From NCBI RefSeq assembly GCF_001895025.1, contig NZ_BCXI01000046.1, positions 1-58,904 on the forward strand: a stretch of DNA of 58,904 bases, read 5' to 3'. How positions within the stretch are numbered: position 1 is the first letter of the stretch; each line of letters begins with the position of its first letter. The DNA comes from Rhodococcus zopfii NBRC 100606 = JCM 9919. Lineage in GTDB: Bacteria; Actinomycetota; Actinomycetes; Mycobacteriales; Mycobacteriaceae. The notes under the pieces were generated by a model that worked only from the letters and a program-made list of their open reading frames with translations, ran no database searches and was not told where the DNA came from. A program made the translations under genes and the position numbers. Shown piece by piece: positions 1 through 8,653 of the stretch.

Positions 1-207
1 CTGCGCGATCACGTCGCGGTGGAGATCTCCCCGATCGCCAAGCCGCGGCAGATCTCCGTCGTGCCGGAACTGCCGAAGACCCGGTCCGGCAAGATCATGC
101 GCCGCCTGCTGCGCGACGTCGCGGAAGGTCGCGAACTCGGCGACACGTCCACGCTGGTCGATCCCTCGGTCTTCGAGCCGATCCGCGTTCACCGCTCGCA
201 GGGGTAG
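1..207 (+). CDS. Acyl-CoA (acetyl-CoA-type) synthetase, C-terminal fragment
   Basis: The frame is open from the first base, so only the last 68 residues of a gene starting outside the window are present. The segment [14 protein letters not shown] is the C-terminal A10 motif of adenylate-forming enzymes; its Gly-Lys lysine completes adenylation of the carboxylate. The preceding [14 protein letters not shown] and the following short tail fit acetyl-CoA/propionyl-CoA synthetases, which make acyl-CoA from acid, ATP and CoA in the cytoplasm. Substrate cannot be judged from this piece. The next gene starts 83 bases later and is unrelated. Confidence 0.85.
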   Translation: MRDHVAVEISPIAKPRQISVVPELPKTRSGKIMRRLLRDVAEGRELGDTSTLVDPSVFEPIRVHRSQG

Positions 208-290
208 TCAGCTCTTGCCGCTTCACCCGATTACCGTGCGTGTCAAACCCTGCTGATGACGGTCGATCATCGATTGAATGGAGAGTCGGT

Positions 291-890
291 ATGCGGATTA
301 TCCTGATCGGGCCGCCAGGCGTCGGGAAGGGAACGCAGGCTCATCGGCTGGCAGACATCCTCAAGATTCCCCATATCTCGACCGGAGACCTCTTCCGCAG
401 GCACATCGCGAACAGCAGCAGACTGGGTAAATCCGTCAAGTCGTACGCCGATGCAAGTGAGCTCATCCCGGATGTTGTCGCTGAACGTGTCGTCTCGGAA
501 CGACTGTCGAGAGGTGATGCCGCGGAAGGATTCATTCTCGACGGTTTTCCTCGCACACATGATCAAGCGCGTGTCCTCGACGCCATTCTCGAGACCAGGG
601 GAGCCAAGGTCGATCACGCTGTCGAGTTCATACTCGACAATGCGGAACTGACGTCACGACTGCTGTCCCGTGGCCGTGGTGACGATACCGACGCCGTGAT
701 TCGGCATCGCCTCAATGTCTATGAGAAGGAACGGGACACGATACTCGGTCACTACGGGCCAGTCGTGGCTGAGCTGGATGCGTCCGGATCGGTTGAGGAG
801 ATCGGCGAGCGCCTACTCAGCACTCTGGGGGCTCGGGTCCTTCAAGTACTGGGAGTGCACGGCGCACGTTCGAGCCGGACAGCGGTTTAG
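291..890 (+). CDS. adk: Adenylate kinase, short-LID type (probable extra copy)
   Basis: A 199-residue nucleoside monophosphate kinase that interconverts ATP+AMP and 2 ADP. The P-loop GPPGVGKGTQ lies at residues 7-16, the AMP-site STGDLFR near 30, and the FILDGFPRT motif near 80. The LID is short and lacks the zinc cysteines, as in actinobacterial enzymes. ATG 291 is preferred over the upstream GTG at 240 because GGAGAG precedes it and the family begins MRIILIGPPG. Housekeeping adk of these bacteria normally sits beside secY in a ribosomal operon; this copy stands alone, convergent with glyA. Its last 20 residues look unrelated to the family. A duplicate role is inferred. Confidence 0.9.
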   Translation: MRIILIGPPGVGKGTQAHRLADILKIPHISTGDLFRRHIANSSRLGKSVKSYADASELIPDVVAERVVSERLSRGDAAEGFILDGFPRTHDQARVLDAILETRGAKVDHAVEFILDNAELTSRLLSRGRGDDTDAVIRHRLNVYEKERDTILGHYGPVVAELDASGSVEEIGERLLSTLGARVLQVLGVHGARSSRTAV

Positions 891-1094
891 TCTGCTCGTC
901 CTCTCGGGTCGACTATTCCTTACCGAGCTTCACCCTTCCTGGGGTACACGTCGAAGGACGCTGAGTCCCCGTCTTTGCGAGCGCTGTTCCTGCGGGTGTT
1001 GGGATTTCGATCCGAGTAGTCTCGGCCTGCCGCGTGTCGGCTACCGAGCTGAGCAGCGGAGGAATCGTCAGCACCCACTGGAGCTGGGCTGTCC

Positions 1095-1135
1095 GTGGCC
1101 TTCCTGCCCGGACCCATCTGGAGCAGGAAGGCCAC
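1095..1135. terminator. Perfect 13-bp hairpin after glyA
   Basis: GTGGCCTTCCTGC and its exact complement GCAGGAAGGCCAC enclose a 15-base loop, nine bases past the glyA stop. There is no clear U-run on either strand, as is common in actinobacteria. The position between convergent adk and glyA suggests a bidirectional terminator. Confidence 0.6.
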
Positions 1136-1143
1136 TCACCCCG

Positions 1144-2415
1144 TTACCGCGGCAGTCCCGGGTAGAGCGGGTACTTCTCTGCAAGTGCCTTGGTGCGGGT
1201 TCGTAGTGTGGGAATGTCCGGTTTTGGCTGAAGGGCGTGGGCGACGATGTCGGCTGTCTCGATGAAGTCGAGGGTTTCGAATCCACGGGTTGCGAGAGCA
1301 GGGGTACCGAGTCGAACGCCCGATGTCACCAAGGGCGGCCGGGGATCGAAAGGAATGCTGTTCCGGTTGGCGGTGATACCGACTTCGTGGAGGACTCGCT
1401 CGGCGGTGATGCCATCGATTTCGGAAGAACGAAGATCCGCAAGGATCAGGTGGACGTCCGTCCCTCCGGTGAGTACGTCGATACCGCTGGCTCGGGCATC
1501 CGGGGCTAGGAGCCGATCGGCCACGATACGAGCACCTTCCAAGGTTCGGCGCTGTCTGTCTGCGAAGGGTTCCGTACCGGCAAGCAGGAACGCGGTGGCC
1601 TTCGCCGCGATGATATGCATGAGTGGCCCGCCCTGCTGCCCAGGGAACACATTCCGGTTCAGGCTCTTGGCGTAGGTGTCATCCCTGCTGAGGATGAATC
1701 CGCCGCGTGGGCCACCGAGAGTCTTGTGGCTGGTGGACGAGACGATATCGGCCACGGGCACAGGATTCGGGTGCAATCCGGCGGCCACCAGTCCAGCGAA
1801 GTGTGCCATGTCGACCCACAGGAGTGCTCCGACCTCATCCGCGATCTCGCGAAAGGCCGCGAAGTCGAGATACCTTGGGTAAGCGGACCATCCGGCGATA
1901 ATGACCTTCGGTCGGTGTGCGAGAGCGAGGTCGCGCACCTGATCCATCTCGATGAGGGACGAGTTTCGATCAAGCCCGTAGGTGACGACGTTGTAGAGTT
2001 TGCCGGAGAAGTTCAGTGGCATCCCGTGGGTGAGATGTCCGCCGTGATCGAGCCGGAGTCCGAGGATCGTGTCCCCGGGTTGCGCGATGGCGGACAGTAC
2101 CGCGGCATTCGCGGTCGCACCCGAGTGGGGTTGAACGTTCGCATACTCCGCTCCGAAGAGCGCCTTTGCGCGTTCGATCGCCAGTTCTTCGGCCACGTCG
2201 ACAGGCCCGCAGCCGGCGTAGTAGCGGCGGCCCGGATATCCCTCGGCGTATTTGTTGGTCAGCACGCTACCCGCCGATTCCAACACCGATATCGGAGCGA
2301 AGTTCTCCGAGGCAATCATCTCCAAGTACGAGCGTTCGCGATCGAGCTCGTCGTCGAGAACCGCTTGGATTGCGGGGTCGATGTGAGCCAATGAGACGTT
2401 GAGGTGGTCATTCAT
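1144..2415 (-). CDS. glyA: Serine hydroxymethyltransferase (divergent, probable second copy)
   Basis: A 423-residue PLP enzyme of fold type I that converts serine and tetrahydrofolate to glycine and methylene-THF. Visible motifs are IASEN near 35, [10 protein letters not shown] near 53-62, the HSG motif near 97, DHGGHLTHG near 123, and the PLP lysine K231 in [13 protein letters not shown]. The usual TTTTHK stretch is SSTSHK here and CEYVD is CGPVD, so it is a divergent member; SHMT homologues can also act as threonine aldolases or transaldolases. ATG 2415 has AGAAGG upstream; an earlier ATG would overlap trpB2. It is the last gene of the leftward array. Confidence 0.9.
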   Translation of the reverse strand: MNDHLNVSLAHIDPAIQAVLDDELDRERSYLEMIASENFAPISVLESAGSVLTNKYAEGYPGRRYYAGCGPVDVAEELAIERAKALFGAEYANVQPHSGATANAAVLSAIAQPGDTILGLRLDHGGHLTHGMPLNFSGKLYNVVTYGLDRNSSLIEMDQVRDLALAHRPKVIIAGWSAYPRYLDFAAFREIADEVGALLWVDMAHFAGLVAAGLHPNPVPVADIVSSTSHKTLGGPRGGFILSRDDTYAKSLNRNVFPGQQGGPLMHIIAAKATAFLLAGTEPFADRQRRTLEGARIVADRLLAPDARASGIDVLTGGTDVHLILADLRSSEIDGITAERVLHEVGITANRNSIPFDPRPPLVTSGVRLGTPALATRGFETLDFIETADIVAHALQPKPDIPTLRTRTKALAEKYPLYPGLPR

Positions 2416-2447
2416 GTGAGGCCTTCTTCTGTTGTTGCACAAGTGGT

Positions 2448-3812
2448 TCACCGTGAACAGCCGGACAGGATGGAGTGGTAGGCGGGCAGGTCGAGTTGCC
2501 CGTGCCCCGAGAGACCGATGACAACGGTCTCTTCTCGGCTGGTTCTGTCCAGATACGCAAAGGCTGCGGCCAGCGCGTGAGTGGACTCCGGGGCCGGAAC
2601 CAAACCCTCGGTGCGGGCCAGGAGAACTCCGGCATGGAATGCCGCATCCTGATGGATCGCAACGGGTTCGACCAGACCCAGGTTCACGACATGACTCAGT
2701 GCGGGTGCCATGCCGTGATAGCGGAGCCCGCCGGCATGGATCGGGTCGGGGACGAAGTCGTTGCCGAGTGTGTGCATCTTCATCAGCGGGGTCAGGCCGG
2801 AGAAGTCCCCGTGGTCGTATCGGTACTCACCCCGGGTCAGCGAGGGACAGGCGGAAGGCTCCGCTGCAATCACACGTGTCGACGCATCGGCGGTCAACAC
2901 CTCTCGGAGAAACGGGAAGGAGAGTCCGGCCAGATTCGACCCGCCTCCGGCACAGCCGATCACGACATCTGCGGTAGCTTCCCCTTGCTCGCGGAGCTGG
3001 GCGATAGCCTCCTGCCCGATCACCGACTGGTGCAGAACAACGTGATTGAGCACGCTTCCCAATGCGTACCGCACTCGAGGTTCGGCGAGCGCCACCTCGA
3101 CAGCTTCGCTGACCGCCATGCCGAGGCTGCCTGGCGTGTTCGGGTCGTCGCTCAGAATCGCTCGGCCGGTTGCAGTCTGCGAGGACGGACTCGAATGCAC
3201 CCGCCCGCCGTACAGTTCCATCAGGTATCGCCGGTAGGGCTTCGACTCGTACGAGGCCCGCACCTGCCAAACCTCGACGTTCAGGTCGAACATCGCCCCC
3301 GCGAACGCGAGAGCGCTGCCCCACTGGCCTGCGCCAGTCTCGGTCGTGAGCTTGTCCACTCCTGCCTTCTGGTTGTAATACGCCTGCGCAACAGCCGAGT
3401 TGGGCTTGTGACTTCCGACAGGGCTCGCGCCTTCATACTTCAAATAGATGCGTGCACGGGTGTTCAGTGCACGTTCCAGACGTGAGGCGCGCAGCAGTGG
3501 GGTAACCCTCCATGACTTGTAGACGTCGCGGATCGGCTCGGGGATCAGGATGAACCTGTCCGTGCTGAGTTCCTGCGCCGCCAATGCCGCCGGAAAGAGG
3601 TTCTCGAGTTCGGCGGCGGTCACAGGATCGCCGGTGGCGGGATTCAGATGTGGGGGAATCGGTTCCGGAAGGTCGGCGGCGATGTTGTACCAGTGCGTCG
3701 GCACGGCTGCGGCGTCCGGTCGGGCGGGACTGCTTCCGGTGCGATACACGCCGCCGCCCGCCTGCGGTAACGATACCGGTAGGGTGGGAGTAACGTTATC
3801 CAAACTCTTCAT
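2448..3812 (-). CDS. trpB2: TrpB2-type tryptophan synthase beta-like enzyme
   Basis: A 454-residue fold type II PLP enzyme. The long N-terminal extension with HWYNI near 40 and the ETGAGQWG motif (TrpB1 has H where this has W) mark the TrpB2 family, which does not need TrpA and condenses serine or phosphoserine with indole. PLP lysine K136 sits in GSHKPNSA, the catalytic glutamate is E158, and GCAGGGSN is the phosphate loop. The ATG lies five bases after a TACCAT -10-like hexamer, so a leaderless start is possible. glyA follows after 32 bases. No trpA or other tryptophan gene is nearby, so the true substrate is open. Confidence 0.85.
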   Translation of the reverse strand: MKSLDNVTPTLPVSLPQAGGGVYRTGSSPARPDAAAVPTHWYNIAADLPEPIPPHLNPATGDPVTAAELENLFPAALAAQELSTDRFILIPEPIRDVYKSWRVTPLLRASRLERALNTRARIYLKYEGASPVGSHKPNSAVAQAYYNQKAGVDKLTTETGAGQWGSALAFAGAMFDLNVEVWQVRASYESKPYRRYLMELYGGRVHSSPSSQTATGRAILSDDPNTPGSLGMAVSEAVEVALAEPRVRYALGSVLNHVVLHQSVIGQEAIAQLREQGEATADVVIGCAGGGSNLAGLSFPFLREVLTADASTRVIAAEPSACPSLTRGEYRYDHGDFSGLTPLMKMHTLGNDFVPDPIHAGGLRYHGMAPALSHVVNLGLVEPVAIHQDAAFHAGVLLARTEGLVPAPESTHALAAAFAYLDRTSREETVVIGLSGHGQLDLPAYHSILSGCSR

Positions 3813-3817
3813 ATATA

Positions 3818-3823
3818 ATGGTA
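3818..3823 (-). promoter_or_regulatory. Possible -10 hexamer for a leaderless trpB2 transcript
   Basis: TACCAT on the minus strand ends five bases before the trpB2 ATG, and no Shine-Dalgarno sequence is present. The -35 region is only weakly recognisable (TTGGAA, poor spacing). It would allow trpB2-glyA to be expressed apart from the genes upstream. Confidence 0.3.
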
Positions 3824-3954
3824 ACAGGTGGGTGGGCGTTCCAAATCGCTCTCTCGGGTTCGGACGACCGGCTGTGGCCTTCGACGGAGTTGCCGCTCAC
3901 TTCCGCTGCTGCTGCTTCCGTAGGCAGTCACCCCGGCGCACGTCGAGGAACGTA

Positions 3955-5202
3955 CTACCGGACGAGGCGGAACAGCGGATCATCCGGTTCGATGCGACGA
4001 ACCGCGCAGCGCGAGTGCACCATCCGAGTGAGCAGGGTGTCGAGGCCGTCACGGCTTCTCAGCTGGATACCAACCAACGCCGGGCCGGTTTCCCGATTGT
4101 TGCGTTTGACGTATTCGAACATAGTGATGTCGTCTTCGGGTCCCAGCACGTCGGCGAGGAAGCGGCGCAGTGCTCCGGGTTGCTGTGGGAAATCGACGAG
4201 AAAGTAGTGCTTGAGACCCTCGTGCACCAGCGCGCGTTCGAGGATCTCGCGGTAGCGGCTGACGTCGTTGTTTCCCCCGGATACGACGCAGACCGTCAGC
4301 TCTCCACGTTCGGGTGCGACCGAATCCCCAAGGCAGGCGGTGGCGAGGGCCCCGGCGGGTTCGACGATGATTCCGTCGTGCTGATACATGGCCAGCATCT
4401 CGGAACAAACACGGCCTTCGTCGACAGTCGTCACTCGTGCAACGTGGTCGCGGATCAGCGGAAAAGTGTGCGAACCCACGGTTCGTACGGCCGCGCCGTC
4501 GACGAACGTGTCGACCGATTCCAGTGCCACAGGGCGTCCCGCGCACAGCGCCGCTGTCATCGACGCGGCCCCTGCCGCCTCCACTCCGATCAGTTGTGTC
4601 TCGGGAGCATTTTCGGCAGACCATGCCGCTATCCCTGCCAGTAGCCCACCTCCGCCGATCGGAACGATTATCCGATCCGGTAGCTCGCCGAGCTGTTCGA
4701 CGATCTCACGAGCGATGGTTCCCTGCCCCGCGATGGTGGGCGGCGCATCGAATGCCGGCACCAGCATTGCGCCGCTCGCCCGAGCATGCGCACATGCCGC
4801 CTGATACGCCTGGTCGTATGTCTCGCCAGTCACCATGATCTCGACCGCGACACCGCCGAGGATTCGGATGCGTTCGCGCTTCTGACGTGGCGTGTTGCGC
4901 GGCACGTAGATTCGGCTGGATAGGCCGAGACGATTGCACGCCCAGGCGACACCTTGAGCATGATTGCCTGCGCTGGCGCAGACCACTCCGACATCCCGGA
5001 CCTCGTCCTGGATCTGCACTATGAAGTTGTAGGCGCCGCGCAGCTTGTACGAACGCACTACCTGTAGGTCTTCCCTCTTCAGCCAGACTTCCGACCCCGT
5101 CATATCCGACAACCGGGCATTTCGCTCGAGTGGAGTACGCCGGATGATTCCCTCGAGGCGCGTTCCCGCTTCATCAACGGCACTGGCGGCAACTGCGAGC
5201 AT
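3955..5202 (-). CDS. ilvA: Threonine ammonia-lyase (threonine dehydratase)
   Basis: A 415-residue fold type II PLP enzyme that deaminates threonine to 2-oxobutyrate. The PLP lysine is K53 in RSYKLRGA, followed by SAGNHAQGVA and the Gly-rich phosphate loop GGGGLLAG. The C-terminal part (about 335-415, HYFLVDFPQQPGAL onward) is a single ACT-like regulatory domain, as in short actinobacterial IlvA. The frame is open further upstream, but ATG 5202 gives the family N-terminus; AAGGCG is a weak ribosome site. It lies between rdgB and trpB2, not with ilv genes, so it may be a second copy. Confidence 0.92.
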   Translation of the reverse strand: MLAVAASAVDEAGTRLEGIIRRTPLERNARLSDMTGSEVWLKREDLQVVRSYKLRGAYNFIVQIQDEVRDVGVVCASAGNHAQGVAWACNRLGLSSRIYVPRNTPRQKRERIRILGGVAVEIMVTGETYDQAYQAACAHARASGAMLVPAFDAPPTIAGQGTIAREIVEQLGELPDRIIVPIGGGGLLAGIAAWSAENAPETQLIGVEAAGAASMTAALCAGRPVALESVDTFVDGAAVRTVGSHTFPLIRDHVARVTTVDEGRVCSEMLAMYQHDGIIVEPAGALATACLGDSVAPERGELTVCVVSGGNNDVSRYREILERALVHEGLKHYFLVDFPQQPGALRRFLADVLGPEDDITMFEYVKRNNRETGPALVGIQLRSRDGLDTLLTRMVHSRCAVRRIEPDDPLFRLVR

Positions 5203-5276
5203 GTGATCATCACGCCTTCGCGTAGGGAGTTCGGGGCGGTTGGGAGGCGTCGTCGTAGTCGGACGATGTCGACACC

Positions 5277-5903
5277 TCATCTGCACGTATGGACGTCGGC
5301 CAGCGTTGCGAGTGCCGGAACGAGTGTTTCGAGTGCGCGGGCCCGGTGCGAATGCCGGTACCTTTCCTCGGTGTCCCACTCGGCGACGGTGCACTCGTGA
5401 CCGGGCCTTTGGCCGTCCGGGATGAAGATGGAGTCGTAGGGGAATCCGTCGTCGCCTGCCGGCGTCAGGGCCAACCGGCCCGGCCAATGGTCCTCGGCTA
5501 CGAATTCGGTACCACGAGGATCGACCAATGCGAGTGCTGAAGTGAATTGTGCCGTGCGGTAGGGGTCGGCGACGTCGGAGAGCTGGTCGAGAAGCAGATT
5601 CCGGTTGGCGATGAGGTCCTTCCGGTGTCCGGCCCAGTAGGCGGAGAATACTCCGGGGGCGCCGCCGAGTACGTCCACGCATAGTCCGGAATCATCGGCA
5701 ACAGCCGGCAGGCCGGAATGCGCGGCGGCAATGCGTGCCTTGATGAGCGCGTTGTCACGGAAGCTGAGCCCGTCCTCGACCGGCTCGGGACCATCGTAGG
5801 CAACCGGTGTCCACCCCGGCAGGACCAATCCGGTGATGTAGCGGTATTCGGCGACTTTGGTTGCGTTGTGCGTCGCGAGAACGAATGTGTTGTGCTCGGT
5901 CAT
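5277..5903 (-). CDS. rdgB: RdgB/HAM1-type XTP/dITP pyrophosphatase
   Basis: A 208-residue nucleotide-sanitising pyrophosphatase that hydrolyses ITP, XTP and their deoxy forms to monophosphates. The N-terminal LATHNATKVAEY corresponds to the family's substrate-binding TxNxxK motif, and ADDSGLCVDVLGGAPGVFSAYWAG is the signature metal and base pocket. ATG 5903 (GGAAA upstream) is chosen over an in-frame ATG 23 codons earlier because the family starts just before the LATHN strand. It is the only non-PLP enzyme in the leftward array; the usual partners (rph, murI) are absent. Confidence 0.88.
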   Translation of the reverse strand: MTEHNTFVLATHNATKVAEYRYITGLVLPGWTPVAYDGPEPVEDGLSFRDNALIKARIAAAHSGLPAVADDSGLCVDVLGGAPGVFSAYWAGHRKDLIANRNLLLDQLSDVADPYRTAQFTSALALVDPRGTEFVAEDHWPGRLALTPAGDDGFPYDSIFIPDGQRPGHECTVAEWDTEERYRHSHRARALETLVPALATLADVHTCR

Positions 5904-6007
5904 GTACGATTTCCATTGGTCGACAACGAATCTGGACTTGTCTCGGGCTGCTTTGCGACGCGACCCGAGCATGCGGTGCGGTGCCCTGTCGAGGTGGGGG
6001 CGGCGGC

Positions 6008-7348
6008 TCAGTCGTGTCGATTCAGCGCGTCGTCGATCACGGTGAGCGCGTACTCGAGGAGATCGTCGGTGACGTCGAGAGTCGGCAGGAACCGGATGAC
6101 GTTGCCGTCGCTGCCTGCGGTGATCAGGACCACGCCACGGCGGGCCGCGTGCTCGCTGATCGCCGCGGCGCTACCGGGCAGCGGTTGAGTCGTTCCCGGC
6201 CGGGTCAACTCGAAAGCGATCATCGCACCATGCCCGCGGACGTCGCCGATGACGGGGTGGTGTTCGGCGATCCGACGCAGGCCGTCGGTGAGGGTGTTGC
6301 CGATTCGGCGAGCAGCGGCGAACTGCTCCTCGTCTTCCAGAAGGTCGAGGACGGCGTGCGCGGCGGCGATCGACACCGGATTTCCACCGAAGGTACCGCC
6401 GAGGCCGCCGGTTGCCGCAGCATCCATGATTTCTGCTCGTCCGGTGACCCCGGCCAACGGGAGGCCGGCGGCGATCTGCTTCGCGGTGAGCACCACGTCG
6501 GGAACGACGCCGAACAGATCGCTGGCGAACCAAGTCCCGGTCCGCCCGAGCCCGCACTGGATCTCGTCGGCGACGAGGACGACGCCGTTTCGGTTGGTCC
6601 ATTCCTGCAGGGCAGGTAGGTACCCTTCTGCGGGCACGATGAATCCGCCCTCGCCCTGGATGGGTTCGACAACGAGAGCGGCGAGGTCCGCGGAGCCGAC
6701 GCGTTCTTCCAGGTACGCAATCGTCCGATCTGCAGCCTGCCGGCCCGTGAGCCCGTCCCGGAACGGATAGGAGTTCGGAACCCGGTGGATATCAGGCGCG
6801 AACGGCCCGAAACCGGTCGCGTACGGGACCGCCCGGTGATTCATCGCGAGAGTGAGATTGGTGCGGCCGTGGAACCCGTGGTCCAAGGACGCAACTGCTC
6901 GCCGACCCGTATACGCCCGGGCGACCTTGACGGCGTTCTCGACTGCTTCGGCGCCGGAGTTGACGAACATGGTCTTCTTCGCGTGCGACCCGGGTGTCTT
7001 CTCGGACAGGCGTTCGGCGAGGCGCACGTATCCCTCGTACGGCGTGATGCCGAACAGGGTGTGGGTGACCCGGTTCAGTTGCGCAGCCGCCGCATCGATG
7101 ATGCTCTGCTGGTGGTGGCCGACCATGTTGACGCCGGCGCCGCAACCCAAGTCCAGAAACCTGTTGCCATCGACGTCGACGAGCCACGGCCCTTCTGCGT
7201 GATCGATATAGATCGGCAGTGCGCTCCCGATTCCGCGCGGCACCGCCGCCGTCTTGCGGCTGTGGAGCTCGCGGCTTTTCGGCCCCGGAACCTCGGTGAT
7301 CAGCGCAGGTCCTGTCGAGGCGGATGCGGTGCGAAGTGTTTCGGTCAT
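6008..7348 (-). CDS. gabT: Class III aminotransferase, GabT-like
   Basis: A 446-residue omega-amino-acid:2-oxoacid aminotransferase of fold type I. Recognisable are NSGAEAVENAVKVAR near 130, GFHGRTNLTLA near 158, VVEPIQGEGG near 226, the cofactor aspartate D261 in ADEIQCGLGRTG, and PLP lysine K290 in LTAKQIAAGLPLAGV. The length and motifs fit 4-aminobutyrate aminotransferase, but no succinate-semialdehyde dehydrogenase lies nearby, so the donor could be another omega-amine. GAAAGGAC precedes the ATG. The class I aminotransferase gene ends 39 bases upstream. Confidence 0.87.
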   Translation of the reverse strand: MTETLRTASASTGPALITEVPGPKSRELHSRKTAAVPRGIGSALPIYIDHAEGPWLVDVDGNRFLDLGCGAGVNMVGHHQQSIIDAAAAQLNRVTHTLFGITPYEGYVRLAERLSEKTPGSHAKKTMFVNSGAEAVENAVKVARAYTGRRAVASLDHGFHGRTNLTLAMNHRAVPYATGFGPFAPDIHRVPNSYPFRDGLTGRQAADRTIAYLEERVGSADLAALVVEPIQGEGGFIVPAEGYLPALQEWTNRNGVVLVADEIQCGLGRTGTWFASDLFGVVPDVVLTAKQIAAGLPLAGVTGRAEIMDAAATGGLGGTFGGNPVSIAAAHAVLDLLEDEEQFAAARRIGNTLTDGLRRIAEHHPVIGDVRGHGAMIAFELTRPGTTQPLPGSAAAISEHAARRGVVLITAGSDGNVIRFLPTLDVTDDLLEYALTVIDDALNRHD

Positions 7349-7387
7349 GCGCGTCCTTTCGTGTCTCGGTTCGGCGTTTCGTAGACC

Positions 7388-8653
7388 TCACGCCGCTGGT
7401 CGGTGTGGGTGTTGCCGGTAGCCGGTGAGAAACCGGGCGAAACGGTCCATGGCGTCGGCGAGTACCGGTGGGTGTGGAAGGAAGGCGATGCGTAGGTGGT
7501 CGGGGCGAGTCCAGTTGAACGCACGTCCGTGGACGAGCAGGACGTGCTCGGCGTCGAGGAAGTCGAGCACGAGTTGTTCGTCGTCGACGATTCCGTGCAC
7601 GTGAGGATCGATGCGAGGGAAGGCATACAGACCGCCTCCGGGTTCGTGGCAGGTCACTCCGGGAATCTCCTGCAATAGTCGGACCGCCAGCGCGCGCTGT
7701 TCGTAGAGCCGTCCTCCCGGACTCCGGAGCGCGGCGATCGTATCGTCGTGCCGCAACGCCGCGGTGATCGCATGCTGTGCGGGAACGGAGGCGCACATGC
7801 GCATCGAGGCCAGTAGGCGCAGTCCTGCAAGGTACCCGTCGTCGGGACTGAACCCGGTAGCGACAACCCATCCGGCTCGATAGCCGGCGACGCGTGAGGT
7901 CTTGGACAGTCCCGAGAAGGTGATGCAGGGATGCATGGGCGCAACCTGAGCAGTGCTGATGTGGACGTGCCCGGGGTAGACGATCCGGTCGTAGATCTCG
8001 TCGGAGAGCAGGAGGAGCCCGTGCCGGTCAGCGACAGCGGCGATGGCGTCGAGCGTGCGCCGTGAGTACACCGCACCTGTGGGGTTGTTGGGGTTGATGA
8101 TGACGATCGCCCGGGTGCGGGACGTCACCATGCGTCCCAATTCCTCTGTGTCGGGAGCCCATCCGGCTGTTTCGTCGCACGGGTAGTGTCGGGGTACTCC
8201 GCCGGCAAGCACGGTCGACGCCGTCCACAAGGGGTAGTCCGGAGAGGGGATCAGCACCTCGTCACCGGGTTCGAGGAGAGCCTGCAGGGTGAGGGTTACC
8301 AGCTCCGAGACGCCGTTGCCGATCAGAATGTCGTCGATACCCGCAGCCGGGAACCCGGGCCGGGCAGCATAGTGGTCCCGGATCGCTTCTCGGGCAGAGC
8401 CGAGCCCTTGCGACTCGGAGTAGCCGTGTGCATGGGGAAGCGTGTCCCGGAGTGCGTCGACCACGACCTCGGGCGCCTCGAACCCGAATGGAGCCGGGTT
8501 CCCGATGTTCAGGCGCAGGACTTCTTGGCCGCGCCGCTCCAGTTCGGCGGCGCGGTCGTGTACCGGTCCCCGCAGGTCATAGAGGACTCCGTTCAGCCTC
8601 GACGACGAGTTCACGATCACTGGGCTATCGGGGGGTGTCACGTGTGTTGTCAC
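7388..8653 (-). CDS. Class I/II aminotransferase, AlaA-like
   Basis: A 421-residue fold type I aminotransferase resembling alanine:glutamate (AlaA/YfbQ) enzymes. Markers are LNIGNPAPFGF near 48, INPNNPTGAVY near 186, DEIYDRIVY near 218, PLP lysine K251 in SGLSKTSRVAGYRAGW, and the substrate arginine in DHLRIAFL near the end. Its GTG overlaps the stop of the upstream MocR regulator by four bases, so the two are probably translationally coupled. The open frame extends far upstream inside the regulator, but no family sequence appears there. Which amino acid it uses is not shown. Confidence 0.85.
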   Translation of the reverse strand: MTTHVTPPDSPVIVNSSSRLNGVLYDLRGPVHDRAAELERRGQEVLRLNIGNPAPFGFEAPEVVVDALRDTLPHAHGYSESQGLGSAREAIRDHYAARPGFPAAGIDDILIGNGVSELVTLTLQALLEPGDEVLIPSPDYPLWTASTVLAGGVPRHYPCDETAGWAPDTEELGRMVTSRTRAIVIINPNNPTGAVYSRRTLDAIAAVADRHGLLLLSDEIYDRIVYPGHVHISTAQVAPMHPCITFSGLSKTSRVAGYRAGWVVATGFSPDDGYLAGLRLLASMRMCASVPAQHAITAALRHDDTIAALRSPGGRLYEQRALAVRLLQEIPGVTCHEPGGGLYAFPRIDPHVHGIVDDEQLVLDFLDAEHVLLVHGRAFNWTRPDHLRIAFLPHPPVLADAMDRFARFLTGYRQHPHRPAA

